From: Mucilaginibacter limnophilus
GTDB taxonomy: Bacteria; Bacteroidota; Bacteroidia; Sphingobacteriales; Sphingobacteriaceae
Assembly (NCBI RefSeq): GCF_004005815.1
Contig: NZ_SACK01000001.1
Span: 248,001 to 312,000 of the forward strand
Reading direction: 5' to 3'
DNA length: 64,000 bases
Both the position numbers and the translations under genes were made by a program. Below are positions 53,455 through 61,620 of the stretch, one piece after another (positions within the stretch are counted from its first letter, which is position 1; the number at the start of each line of letters is the position of its first letter). The notes beneath the pieces were generated by a model. It worked only from the letters and a program-made list of their open reading frames with translations, made no database searches and was not told the DNA's origin.

Positions 53455-55635
53455 ATGAGAAGAAAATTACTGGCAGTTTATGCAGCTGCATTTACATGGG
53501 CGAGTTTTAGCTACGCGCAAACAGGCATCAATTATGCTGATAAAGTAAACACGCTGATAGGTAATGAAGGCAAAGGGCATGGTGTAAACGAGCGTTACCT
53601 TGAAGCAGGTTATACCTTCCCGGGCGCTTTGTATCCAATGGGACTTGTGCAGTTTACGCCGACTTTTTTTGAAGCTGATAGGGGCTTTGTTGTGAACCAG
53701 TTAAGTGGAGCGGGTTGCGACCATATGGGTAATTTCCCGTTATTACCATTACATGGCGAACTGAAAGAATCGCCAAAAGGGATGACAGGTTTTAAACCCG
53801 GTTACAAAGTACAAAAAGCAGTAGCCGGTTATTACAGCGTTAATCTTTTTGATAATATACAGGCTGGCTTAACCGTTACCAAGCGTACAGGTATGGCGCA
53901 GTTCACTTATCCTGCAAAAGATAAACGTGCTACTGTAGTAATCGGTTCAGGAACCAATGCTACCAAGCTTAGTGAAGCATACATTAAAATCACCGGTCCA
54001 GGCATGTGCGAGGGCTATGCTGATGGCGGCTCGTTTTGCGGCCCTGAGCAGCCGGTTAACTACCGAGTGTACTTCGTAGCACAATTTGACGCCGCCCCGG
54101 TAGCATCAGGTACATGGAAGGATGACAAAATATCGGCAGAAAAATCCGCTTCAGGACCGGGCACGGGCGCGTATTTTACTTTTAATGTGTCGGCAAAAAA
54201 AGTAATCCGTTACAAGTTTGCCATTTCATATGTGTCGCTGGCCAATGCCAAACTAAATCTAAAAGCTGAAAATACAGGATGGGATTTTATCACCACAAAA
54301 AACAAAGCACAAGCGGCCTGGAATAAATATTTAGGTAAGATTGAAGTATCAGGCGGGAGTGCCGATTTAACAACGCAGTTTTATACCCACCTTTATCATG
54401 CGCTGGCGCACCCTAATATTTCAAACGATGTGAACGGTGAATACATTGGTGCTGATTATAAAGTACATAAAACCAAAGGGTATGATAATTACACTTCATA
54501 CAGCAATTGGGATACTTACCGTACGCAAATACAGTTAATGGCACTTTTAGCACCTAAGGAAGCAAGTGATGTTGTAAAATCGACCATAAACTTTGCTAAT
54601 GCATCGGGTGGTGGTTTGCCGCGCTGGGTTATGGCCAGTACCGAAACTGGTATTATGCAAGGCGACCCGACTTCAATTGTAATTGCCAATGCCTATGCTT
54701 TCGGCGCTACAGATTTTGATGCGAAAGAAGCTTTAACCGTAATGCGACGCGGTGCAGAGGTACCCGGAACTAAATCACAGGACAGGCTGACACGTCCGCA
54801 GTTGGAACAGTATCTTGAAAAAGGTTATTGTGATGCCTCACGCAATTTGGAGTACACTTCTGCCGACTTCGCTATCGGCAAATTCGCGTTAGATGCACTT
54901 GGCGATAAAGCTACTTACAATAAATATCTTGAGCGTTCACGCTGGTGGAAAAATCTGTATGATCCGTCAACCAAGTGGCTGCGGTCACGCAATGCCGATG
55001 GCAGTTGGAAAGGTCAGAACGACGACATGCGGGAGGCCAGCTACAAAAGCTACTTCTGGATGGTGCCTTATAACCTGAGAGGAATTATTGATACCATTGG
55101 CGGTAATGAAGCTGCCGACCAGCGCCTCGACGAATATTTTTCAAAACTGAACGCCAACTATCATGAAGAGTGGTTTGCGGCAGGTAACGAGCCCGATTTC
55201 CAGGTGCCATGGACGTATAACTGGATTGGCAAACCATGGAAAACGCAGGCGCTTATCCGTCGAATTGTTAAAGAGCAGTACACCAACCGCCCCATGGGTT
55301 TACCGGGTAATGACGATTTGGGCGCTATGGGTGCATGGTATGTGTTTGCCAATATTGGTTTATTTCCGGTGGTGCCTGCTTATGGCGGTTTCTCGGTAAA
55401 CAGTCCGGCTTTCCCCCTTATCAAAATTCATTTAAAAGGCGGCAAAACGCTTACCATCAAAGGCGGTTCGGAGGAAAAACCGTATGTTGCAGTACTTAAA
55501 ATCAATAACAAAAGCTGGAACAACCCATGGATACCGTTGAGCGAATTTAAAAACGGCGGAACTATGACTTTTACGCTGACAGAGCAGCCTGACAAAAAAT
55601 GGGGTATAACAGCTGAGCAACCTTCGTTTAAATAA
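53455..55635 (+). CDS. GH92 alpha-mannosidase (third copy)
   Basis: The 726-aa product has a signal peptide (VYAAAFTWASFSYAQ) and starts YADKVNTLIGNEGKGHGVNE. GH92 features include SNWDTYRTQIQLM, AGNEPDFQVPWTYNWIG with acid Glu579, and GNDDLGAMGAWYVFANIGLF with the base acids. It lies 22 bp after the Gln-type GH92 and 19 bp before GH130, in one operon. It differs from the other two copies in the GNEPDFQ variant, so it may prefer another linkage. Confidence 0.93.
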   Translation: MRRKLLAVYAAAFTWASFSYAQTGINYADKVNTLIGNEGKGHGVNERYLEAGYTFPGALYPMGLVQFTPTFFEADRGFVVNQLSGAGCDHMGNFPLLPLHGELKESPKGMTGFKPGYKVQKAVAGYYSVNLFDNIQAGLTVTKRTGMAQFTYPAKDKRATVVIGSGTNATKLSEAYIKITGPGMCEGYADGGSFCGPEQPVNYRVYFVAQFDAAPVASGTWKDDKISAEKSASGPGTGAYFTFNVSAKKVIRYKFAISYVSLANAKLNLKAENTGWDFITTKNKAQAAWNKYLGKIEVSGGSADLTTQFYTHLYHALAHPNISNDVNGEYIGADYKVHKTKGYDNYTSYSNWDTYRTQIQLMALLAPKEASDVVKSTINFANASGGGLPRWVMASTETGIMQGDPTSIVIANAYAFGATDFDAKEALTVMRRGAEVPGTKSQDRLTRPQLEQYLEKGYCDASRNLEYTSADFAIGKFALDALGDKATYNKYLERSRWWKNLYDPSTKWLRSRNADGSWKGQNDDMREASYKSYFWMVPYNLRGIIDTIGGNEAADQRLDEYFSKLNANYHEEWFAAGNEPDFQVPWTYNWIGKPWKTQALIRRIVKEQYTNRPMGLPGNDDLGAMGAWYVFANIGLFPVVPAYGGFSVNSPAFPLIKIHLKGGKTLTIKGGSEEKPYVAVLKINNKSWNNPWIPLSEFKNGGTMTFTLTEQPDKKWGITAEQPSFK

Positions 55636-55654
55636 AAATACAACCAATTAGTAT

Positions 55655-56800
55655 ATGAGAAATCTTTATAAAGCAATGCAGGTGGTGGTGTTCTTCCTGC
55701 TAATTGGCGGGCAATTGCATGCGCAAACTGCACAAACCAACCTTCCGTCGTGGGCGTTAGGACCATTTGTAAGGCCTGAAGGTGTTAACCCTGTTATTAA
55801 TCCTGATACAGCTTCACGTTTTTACTGCCCTATGCAGAAAAAGGAAGCGCAGTGGGAACCAAGTGATACCTTTAATCCGGCCGCTGCGGTAAAGGGCGAT
55901 AAGATATATGTGCTTTATCGTGCCGAAGATCATTCGGGCGAGGGGATAGGCCAGCGTACTTCACGCATCGGTATAGCTTCGAGTGCTGATGGTATCAGCA
56001 TGAAAAAAAACGACGCTCCGGTTCTGTATCCGGGTGAAGACAGCCAGAAAGAATTTGAATGGCGCGGTGGCTGTGAAGACCCACGCGTAGCTGTAACAGC
56101 TGACGGCACTTATTTGATACTATATACTCAGTGGAACCAAAAAGTGCCCCGTTTAGCCGCTGCTACTTCAAAAGATCTGCTGCATTGGACGAAAGCCGGT
56201 CCTGTTTTCCAGGACGCGTACAATGGTAAGTTTTTTAACCTGGCTACCAAATCAGCATCTGTGGTTACCAAAGTTGTTAATGGTAAACAGGTAATTACTA
56301 AAATAAACGGCAAATACTTTATGTATTGGGGCGAAGAAAATGTTTATGCCGCTACCTCAACCGACCTGGTGAACTGGGAGCCGCTAATTAACGCCGACAG
56401 TACTTTGAAGAAACTGGCCTCTCCGCGTGAAGGATTTTTTGATAGTCAGCTTACCGAATGCGGTCCGCCGGCTGTTATGACCGACCGTGGAATTGTGCTG
56501 TTATACAATGGCAAAAACAACGCCACTGGTGGTGATAAAAACTACACAACCAACGCATATTGCGCAGGGCAGATACTGTTTTCAGCTACTGACCCAACAA
56601 AGATACTTCACCGTTTAGACAAGCCTTTTCTGATTCCTGAGGCATCATTTGAGAAAAGTGGCCAGTATCCTGCCGGAACTGTATTTATTGAAGGACTGGT
56701 TTACTTTAAGAACAAATGGTTCCTTTACTATGGTTGTGCCGATTCGCGTGTGGCAGTTGCTATATACGATCCTGCTAAGCGTAAATCAGTAAAAAAATAA
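55655..56800 (+). CDS. Secreted GH130 mannosidase-type enzyme
   Basis: The 381-aa protein has a signal peptide (AMQVVVFFLLIGGQLHAQ) and the GH130 five-bladed propeller with WEPSDTFNPAAAVKGDKIYV, the acid motif WRGGCEDPRVAVT, LTECGPPAVMTDRGIVLLYN and EGLVYFKNKWFLYYGCADSR. GH130 includes cytoplasmic beta-mannoside phosphorylases and exported beta-1,2-mannosidases. A signal peptide favours hydrolysis outside the cytoplasm. It joins two GH92 genes in the operon, pointing to a mannan or N-glycan substrate. Confidence 0.9.
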   Translation: MRNLYKAMQVVVFFLLIGGQLHAQTAQTNLPSWALGPFVRPEGVNPVINPDTASRFYCPMQKKEAQWEPSDTFNPAAAVKGDKIYVLYRAEDHSGEGIGQRTSRIGIASSADGISMKKNDAPVLYPGEDSQKEFEWRGGCEDPRVAVTADGTYLILYTQWNQKVPRLAAATSKDLLHWTKAGPVFQDAYNGKFFNLATKSASVVTKVVNGKQVITKINGKYFMYWGEENVYAATSTDLVNWEPLINADSTLKKLASPREGFFDSQLTECGPPAVMTDRGIVLLYNGKNNATGGDKNYTTNAYCAGQILFSATDPTKILHRLDKPFLIPEASFEKSGQYPAGTVFIEGLVYFKNKWFLYYGCADSRVAVAIYDPAKRKSVKK

Positions 56801-56829
56801 GCTTTGATGATAGGATAAGTTCATAGGGT

Positions 56830-56858
56830 TTTGTTATTAATAAACCGTTTTATTTTTG
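56830..56858 (+). promoter_or_regulatory. Promoter with palindrome before the DUF4965 gene
   Basis: A -33 TTTG (56830-56833) and a -7 TATTTTTG (56851-56858) are 17 bp apart. TAAACCGTTTTA (56841-56852) lies inside the spacer and overlaps the -7 box. The motif is nearly identical to that at 26325 and similar to that at 59541. Confidence 0.55.
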
Positions 56859-56909
56859 TCATAACGACAATTATTATAACTTAGAGGCCTCATTAAACCA
56901 CAATATCCT

Positions 56910-59372
56910 ATGAACTTAAACATCAAAGCCGGTTTACTGCTGTTATGCAGTATGGCGTTTAATGCTGTGCATGCGCAGGAGCGTAAGGCACCGGCATATC
57001 CTTTGATTACTCACAATCCATATTTCAGTATATGGTCAACAACCGATGAATTAACAGCTTCGTCAACCAAACACTGGACCGGTACCGATCAATCGTTATT
57101 AGGCCTGATAAGCGTTGATGGTAAAGTTTACAGGTTCTTAGGTAAAGAATCACAAACTTACAGGACAATCTTGCCTGCTTCAGACGAGGCTGCTTATACT
57201 GTAAAATATTCTGAAACAAAGCCTGATGGCAACTGGATGGAAGAAGGTTACAGCGATGCGGCCTGGAAAACCGGTGCCGCGCCTTTTGGTGATAACGCGG
57301 GCGCCGCTAAAACCGTGTGGAAAAGCAACGACTTATGGGTTCGTCGTACGTTTAACTTCGCCAAACGTGATATCAACAAGTTATTTTTAAAGCTATCGCA
57401 TGATGATAATGTAGAAGTTTATCTGAACGGCGAGAAGATATTTGAGCGTACAGGCTGGACTCAGGATTTTCAAATGATTCCTGCCGATAAGTTCAAGGAT
57501 AAACTGAAAGAAGGCAAAAATGTTATCGCCGTGCATGTGGCAAATACAGCAGGCGGACAATGGCTTGACTTTGGTTTGGTTGAAAAGGAGAAAGAGAAAG
57601 CGCAAACCATACAGTTGGCCAAACAAAATTCAGTTGATATAAACGCTACCCAAACCATCTATAAATTTGAATGTGGTAAAGTCGACCTGAAACTGACCTT
57701 TACTTCGCCGTTACTGATGAGTGATCTGGGCATACTGGCGAGGCCGGTATCATACATCAGTTACAATGTAAAATCAAATGATGGCAAAGGTCATGAGGTA
57801 AAAGTTTACCTGGCTGCATCTACAGATATTGCGGTTAACCGTTCTATTCAGGAAGTAAAAGCTACTAAGTATTCAACTGCTAAGTTATCAATATTAAAGG
57901 CAGGTACTATCGAGCAACCAATATTGCAAAAACGTGGTGACGATTTGCGTATTGATTGGGGATACATGTACGTCGCGGTACCAAAACCATCAGGTACATT
58001 ACAATTTATAACTACCGAAGGCGAAGCCGCCAATGCTTTCAGAAACGGCACAAAAACGTCAACTGCTACTAAAGGTAAAAAGCTTTCATTAAACACAGTA
58101 ATACCGTTTGGTAGGGTTAGTGGTACTGCGGTTGAAAAGTTTGTAGAGATTGGTTACGATGACATTTATTCAATACAATACTTTAAACAAAACCTTCGCC
58201 CGTGGTGGAACACCTCAGGTAAAGAAACTATTGAAGGCCAGTTAACCAAGGCTGCTGCGGAGTATAAATCAGTAATGCAAAAATGCGACGCGTTCAACAA
58301 ACAGATGTATGCTGACGCTCAAAAATCAGGCGGTAAAAATTACGCTGATCTGTGCGTATTGGGATACCGCCAAAGCATTGCAGCACATCAATTAGTGAAA
58401 AGTCCGCAAGGCGATTTGCTTTGGTTGTCTAAAGAAAATTTCAGCAATGGTTCTATAAATACAGTAGACGTTACTTATCCATCGGCGCCGCTTTATTTGA
58501 TTTATAACCCGGGGTTATTGAAAGGTATGCTTAATGGTATTTTTTACTATAGCGAAAGCGGAAAGTTTCCTAAAGATTTTGCTGCGCATGATTTAGGTAC
58601 CTATCCGCTGGCTAATGGTCAAACCTACGGTGAGGATATGCCAGTAGAAGAATCTGGAAATATGATAATTCTTACCGCCGCTATTGCGAAAGCTGAAGGT
58701 AGGGCTGATTATGCAAAAAAACACTGGGCAGTATTAAGCAAGTGGGTAAACTATCTGGTAAAAGAAGGCTTCGATCCCAAAACACAACTTTGTACCGATG
58801 ACTTTGCCGGTCACCTTGCACGTAACGCCAACTTATCAGTTAAAGCCATTGTAGGTATTGCATGCTATGCTGACCTTGCTGAAAAGTTGGGTGAAACTGC
58901 TACTGCAGAAAAATATCAGGCCATTGCTAAAGACATGGCCGGCAGATGGATGCAGATGGCTAATGATGGCGATCATTACGCGCTTACGTTTGACAATAAA
59001 GGTACCTGGAGCCAGAAATATAACCTGGTTTGGGATAAGGTATTAGAGCTGAACCTATTTCCGCAGGAAGTGTATGACAAGGAAATAAAATACTATCTCA
59101 CGAAACAAAACGCTTTCGGCCTGCCTTTAGATAGCCGTAAAACTTATACAAAATCCGACTGGATTTTATGGACAGCAACGTTCGCTGCTAATCCGCAGGA
59201 TTTTGCAGCGTTGATTGACCCTATTCATAAATTTGCGCTTGAAACGCCATCGCGTGTACCTATGAACGACTGGCACGAAACTACCGACGGTAAAATGGTA
59301 GGCTTCCAGGCACGTAGCGTTGTGGGTGGGTACTTTATGAAACAGCTGTACGACAAAATGCACGCTAAATAA
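56910..59372 (+). CDS. Secreted glutaminase-like protein (DUF4964/5127/4965/1793 type)
   Basis: The 820-aa product has a signal peptide (IKAGLLLLCSMAFNAVHAQ). The opening (RKAPAYPLITHNPYFSIWST) and the later DIYSIQYFKQNLRPWWNTSG, DLCVLGYRQSIAAHQLVK and SYTKSDWILWTA-like stretches (YTKSDWILWTATFAANPQDF) are those of the GtaA-type glutaminase family. That family has helical-barrel domains related to glycosidases, and in Bacteroidota PULs it is probably glycan-directed. A galactose-binding-like jelly roll (about residues 103-230: EEGYSDAAWKTGAAPFGDN, VEVYLNGEKIFERTGW) is inserted near the N-terminus. The true substrate is unknown. Confidence 0.82.
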   Translation: MNLNIKAGLLLLCSMAFNAVHAQERKAPAYPLITHNPYFSIWSTTDELTASSTKHWTGTDQSLLGLISVDGKVYRFLGKESQTYRTILPASDEAAYTVKYSETKPDGNWMEEGYSDAAWKTGAAPFGDNAGAAKTVWKSNDLWVRRTFNFAKRDINKLFLKLSHDDNVEVYLNGEKIFERTGWTQDFQMIPADKFKDKLKEGKNVIAVHVANTAGGQWLDFGLVEKEKEKAQTIQLAKQNSVDINATQTIYKFECGKVDLKLTFTSPLLMSDLGILARPVSYISYNVKSNDGKGHEVKVYLAASTDIAVNRSIQEVKATKYSTAKLSILKAGTIEQPILQKRGDDLRIDWGYMYVAVPKPSGTLQFITTEGEAANAFRNGTKTSTATKGKKLSLNTVIPFGRVSGTAVEKFVEIGYDDIYSIQYFKQNLRPWWNTSGKETIEGQLTKAAAEYKSVMQKCDAFNKQMYADAQKSGGKNYADLCVLGYRQSIAAHQLVKSPQGDLLWLSKENFSNGSINTVDVTYPSAPLYLIYNPGLLKGMLNGIFYYSESGKFPKDFAAHDLGTYPLANGQTYGEDMPVEESGNMIILTAAIAKAEGRADYAKKHWAVLSKWVNYLVKEGFDPKTQLCTDDFAGHLARNANLSVKAIVGIACYADLAEKLGETATAEKYQAIAKDMAGRWMQMANDGDHYALTFDNKGTWSQKYNLVWDKVLELNLFPQEVYDKEIKYYLTKQNAFGLPLDSRKTYTKSDWILWTATFAANPQDFAALIDPIHKFALETPSRVPMNDWHETTDGKMVGFQARSVVGGYFMKQLYDKMHAK

Positions 59373-59403
59373 ACTATACAAACGAATATATACGTTTAAC
59401 ACT

Positions 59404-59438
59404 AAGCGGCGCTTACTTAATAAGCGCCGCTTTCCTTT
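59404..59438 (+). terminator. Rho-independent terminator after the DUF4965 gene
   Basis: AAGCGGCGCTTA (59404-59415) and TAAGCGCCGCTT (59421-59432) are perfect complements around a 5-nt loop, followed by TCCTTTT. It marks the end of this transcript, so the permease at 59559 needs its own promoter. Confidence 0.85.
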
Positions 59439-59540
59439 TGTAATGTTATTTATACAATTGATTATTTGAGCAATAAGGCCCGCTTTTTTGAATATTTATA
59501 TTACTTTTAGCCCCGCTGCACGCAGCCATATTATAACCGC

Positions 59541-59551
59541 TAAACTGTTTA
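59541..59551. promoter_or_regulatory. Operator-like palindrome before the sugar permease
   Basis: TAAACTGTTTA is an 11-bp palindrome, extended to GCTAAACTGTTTAAGC in 59539-59554. It ends 7 bp before the start codon, so bound protein would block transcription or translation start. It belongs to the TAAACYGTTTA group of PUL motifs. Confidence 0.5.
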
Positions 59552-59558
59552 AGCTATC

Positions 59559-60803
59559 ATGGATCAAAAACCTAAACTAACCGAGAAGCAGTACTATGTA
59601 GTATTTGCGTTTGTCACGTCGTTATTTATGCTATGGGGCATCGCCATCACTATGGGCGATGGTTTAAATAAACATTTTCAAAACGTACTTGGTGTAACAA
59701 AGTCGCAATCGGGTTTGGTACAGTTGTCCATTTTTGGCGCATATTTTATTATGGGCATACCGGCAGGTTTGTTCATGAAAAAATATGGTTATAAAAGTGG
59801 TGTGTTGCTTGGATTAGCATTATATGCTTTAGGCGCTTTTCTATTTGTTCCGGCTGCTGAGTCTGTATCGTTTGGCTTTTTCAGGATAGCTCTTTTTGTG
59901 TTAGCCTGCGGCCTGGCTACGCTTGAAACCGTTGCCCATCCATTTATTGCTTCTCTGGGTAGTCAAAAAAGCAGTGATCAGCGTGTGAATTTTGGGCAGA
60001 CATTTAACGGCATTGGTGCTGTAGTAGGTCCTCTTATTGTCAGCACATTTATATTTTCGGGCGATGACAATTCACAATCCGCGGGTATGGATAAAGTGAA
60101 GCTGGTATACATAGCAATAGGATGCGTTATAACCCTGGTAGCTATTATATTTTCGTTTATTAAAGTTGATAAAAATCTTACCGATCCGCATGTAATTGCC
60201 ACTGATACTTATGCTATTGCTGCCGAAGAGAAACCATCATCAAAACTTATACATCAAAAACACTTTGTATTCGCGGCCGTTGCACAGTTATTTAACGTTG
60301 CTGCACAAGGCGGTACCTGGGCGTTTTTTATAAACTACGGGCACGAAGTGTTAGGCCTTTCAGACGCAGTGGCAACCAATTATTTCTCAATTAGTATGGT
60401 GCTTATGATGCTTGGGCGTATTGTGGGTACTGCATTAATGCGCTATGTAATAGCTCCGCATAAATTACTAACTATTTTTGCCGGTGGAAGTATTTTAATG
60501 TGTGTTATAATAGCGCAGGGCTTAGGCTGGGTGTCATTTACAGCCCTTTTAATGCTTAACTTCTTCTTCAGTATCATGTTCCCAACCATATTCAGCTTAG
60601 GTTTAAAAGACTTAGGCAAGCACACCGAGCAAGGTTCATCATTCATTGTAATGGGTGTAGTTGGCGGTGCTATTTTTCCTTATTTTATGGGCAAGATCGC
60701 CAATACCGACGTGGCCGCATCATACTACCTGCCAATCATTTGTTATACGGTGATATTCTTCTTTGCATTTTTATATCCTAAGCTTAATAAGAACGCTGCG
60801 TAG
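59559..60803 (+). CDS. FucP-like MFS sugar permease
   Basis: The 414-aa inner-membrane protein has 12 hydrophobic segments and the FucP/GluP-type opening VVFAFVTSLFMLWGIAITMG (residues 10-29), then FGAYFIMGIPAGLFMKKYGY and LATLETVAHPFIASLGSQKS, which resemble proton-coupled hexose and fucose permeases. It would carry the released monosaccharide (perhaps mannose) into the cytoplasm. It is followed by the Nudix-type regulator 91 bp downstream. Confidence 0.9.
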   Translation: MDQKPKLTEKQYYVVFAFVTSLFMLWGIAITMGDGLNKHFQNVLGVTKSQSGLVQLSIFGAYFIMGIPAGLFMKKYGYKSGVLLGLALYALGAFLFVPAAESVSFGFFRIALFVLACGLATLETVAHPFIASLGSQKSSDQRVNFGQTFNGIGAVVGPLIVSTFIFSGDDNSQSAGMDKVKLVYIAIGCVITLVAIIFSFIKVDKNLTDPHVIATDTYAIAAEEKPSSKLIHQKHFVFAAVAQLFNVAAQGGTWAFFINYGHEVLGLSDAVATNYFSISMVLMMLGRIVGTALMRYVIAPHKLLTIFAGGSILMCVIIAQGLGWVSFTALLMLNFFFSIMFPTIFSLGLKDLGKHTEQGSSFIVMGVVGGAIFPYFMGKIANTDVAASYYLPIICYTVIFFFAFLYPKLNKNAA

Positions 60804-60894
60804 TACATTGGAAGCGCTGAGGTTACAAGCTTATAATTGTTGTTAATAATTATTTATAATTGTAAACCATACACCATCCGTTTAAAAATCAGAT

Positions 60895-61599
60895 ATGCAG
60901 AAATATACCAACGCCAAAAAAGTTTTAGTAGCTACCGATTGTATAATTTTTGGCTTTGACGGATGGAACCTGAAATTGCTGCTGGTGCAACGCAACATTG
61001 AACCTGAAATAGGACGGTGGAGTTTAATGGGCGGTTTTATGGAACCTGATGAATCACCTGATGCCGCCGCTAACCGCGTACTTGAACAACGTACAGGGCT
61101 TAAAAATGTGTATATGGATCAGCTGCGGGTTTTTGGTAATCCGGACCGTGATCCTGTTGAACGGGCGTTATCCATAGCTTATTTCGCATTGATTGACATT
61201 CATCAGTATGAAAAACAGCTTAGTGATGAATACCATGCCGAGTGGTTTTTACTGGATGAAGTACCGGAACTGATTTTCGACCACAATGAAATGCTAAAGC
61301 TGGCGCATAAGCAATTAATGTATAAAGCTGCGCTGCACCCTATATTATTTCAGTTACTTCCCGAAAAATTTACTATTCCACAATTACAGGCTTTGTATGA
61401 AGGTGTATTTGAAACCAAATTTGACGACCGAAACTTCAGTCGTAAGCTGCTTTCAACCGGGTTGTTAGTTAAACTTAACGAGAAAGATAAACAATCTTCA
61501 AAAAAAGGCGCTTTTTATTATACGCTTGATAAATCACATTACATCAAAAACTTCAACGCGTTTCTGAATCTGGTGCCTAATCCCGATAAGTTTTTTTAA
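60895..61599 (+). CDS. Nudix-fold transcriptional regulator (NrtR/AraR type)
   Basis: The 234-aa protein has a Nudix domain (residues 7-145) and a C-terminal winged helix (about 150-225; TIPQLQALYEGVFETKFDDR and NFSRKLLSTGLLV) as in NrtR-type regulators. The Nudix box spans Gly47-Leu69 (GFMEPDESPDAAANRVLEQR inside it). The catalytic Glu of RE and both of EE are replaced (Val62, Gln65, Arg66), so it probably senses a ligand without hydrolysing it. Related proteins control arabinose use in Bacteroides. Adjacent to a permease, it is the best local candidate for PUL control. Confidence 0.88.
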   Translation: MQKYTNAKKVLVATDCIIFGFDGWNLKLLLVQRNIEPEIGRWSLMGGFMEPDESPDAAANRVLEQRTGLKNVYMDQLRVFGNPDRDPVERALSIAYFALIDIHQYEKQLSDEYHAEWFLLDEVPELIFDHNEMLKLAHKQLMYKAALHPILFQLLPEKFTIPQLQALYEGVFETKFDDRNFSRKLLSTGLLVKLNEKDKQSSKKGAFYYTLDKSHYIKNFNAFLNLVPNPDKFF

Positions 61600-61620
61600 A
61601 GCTATTATAAAGATTTAAAA

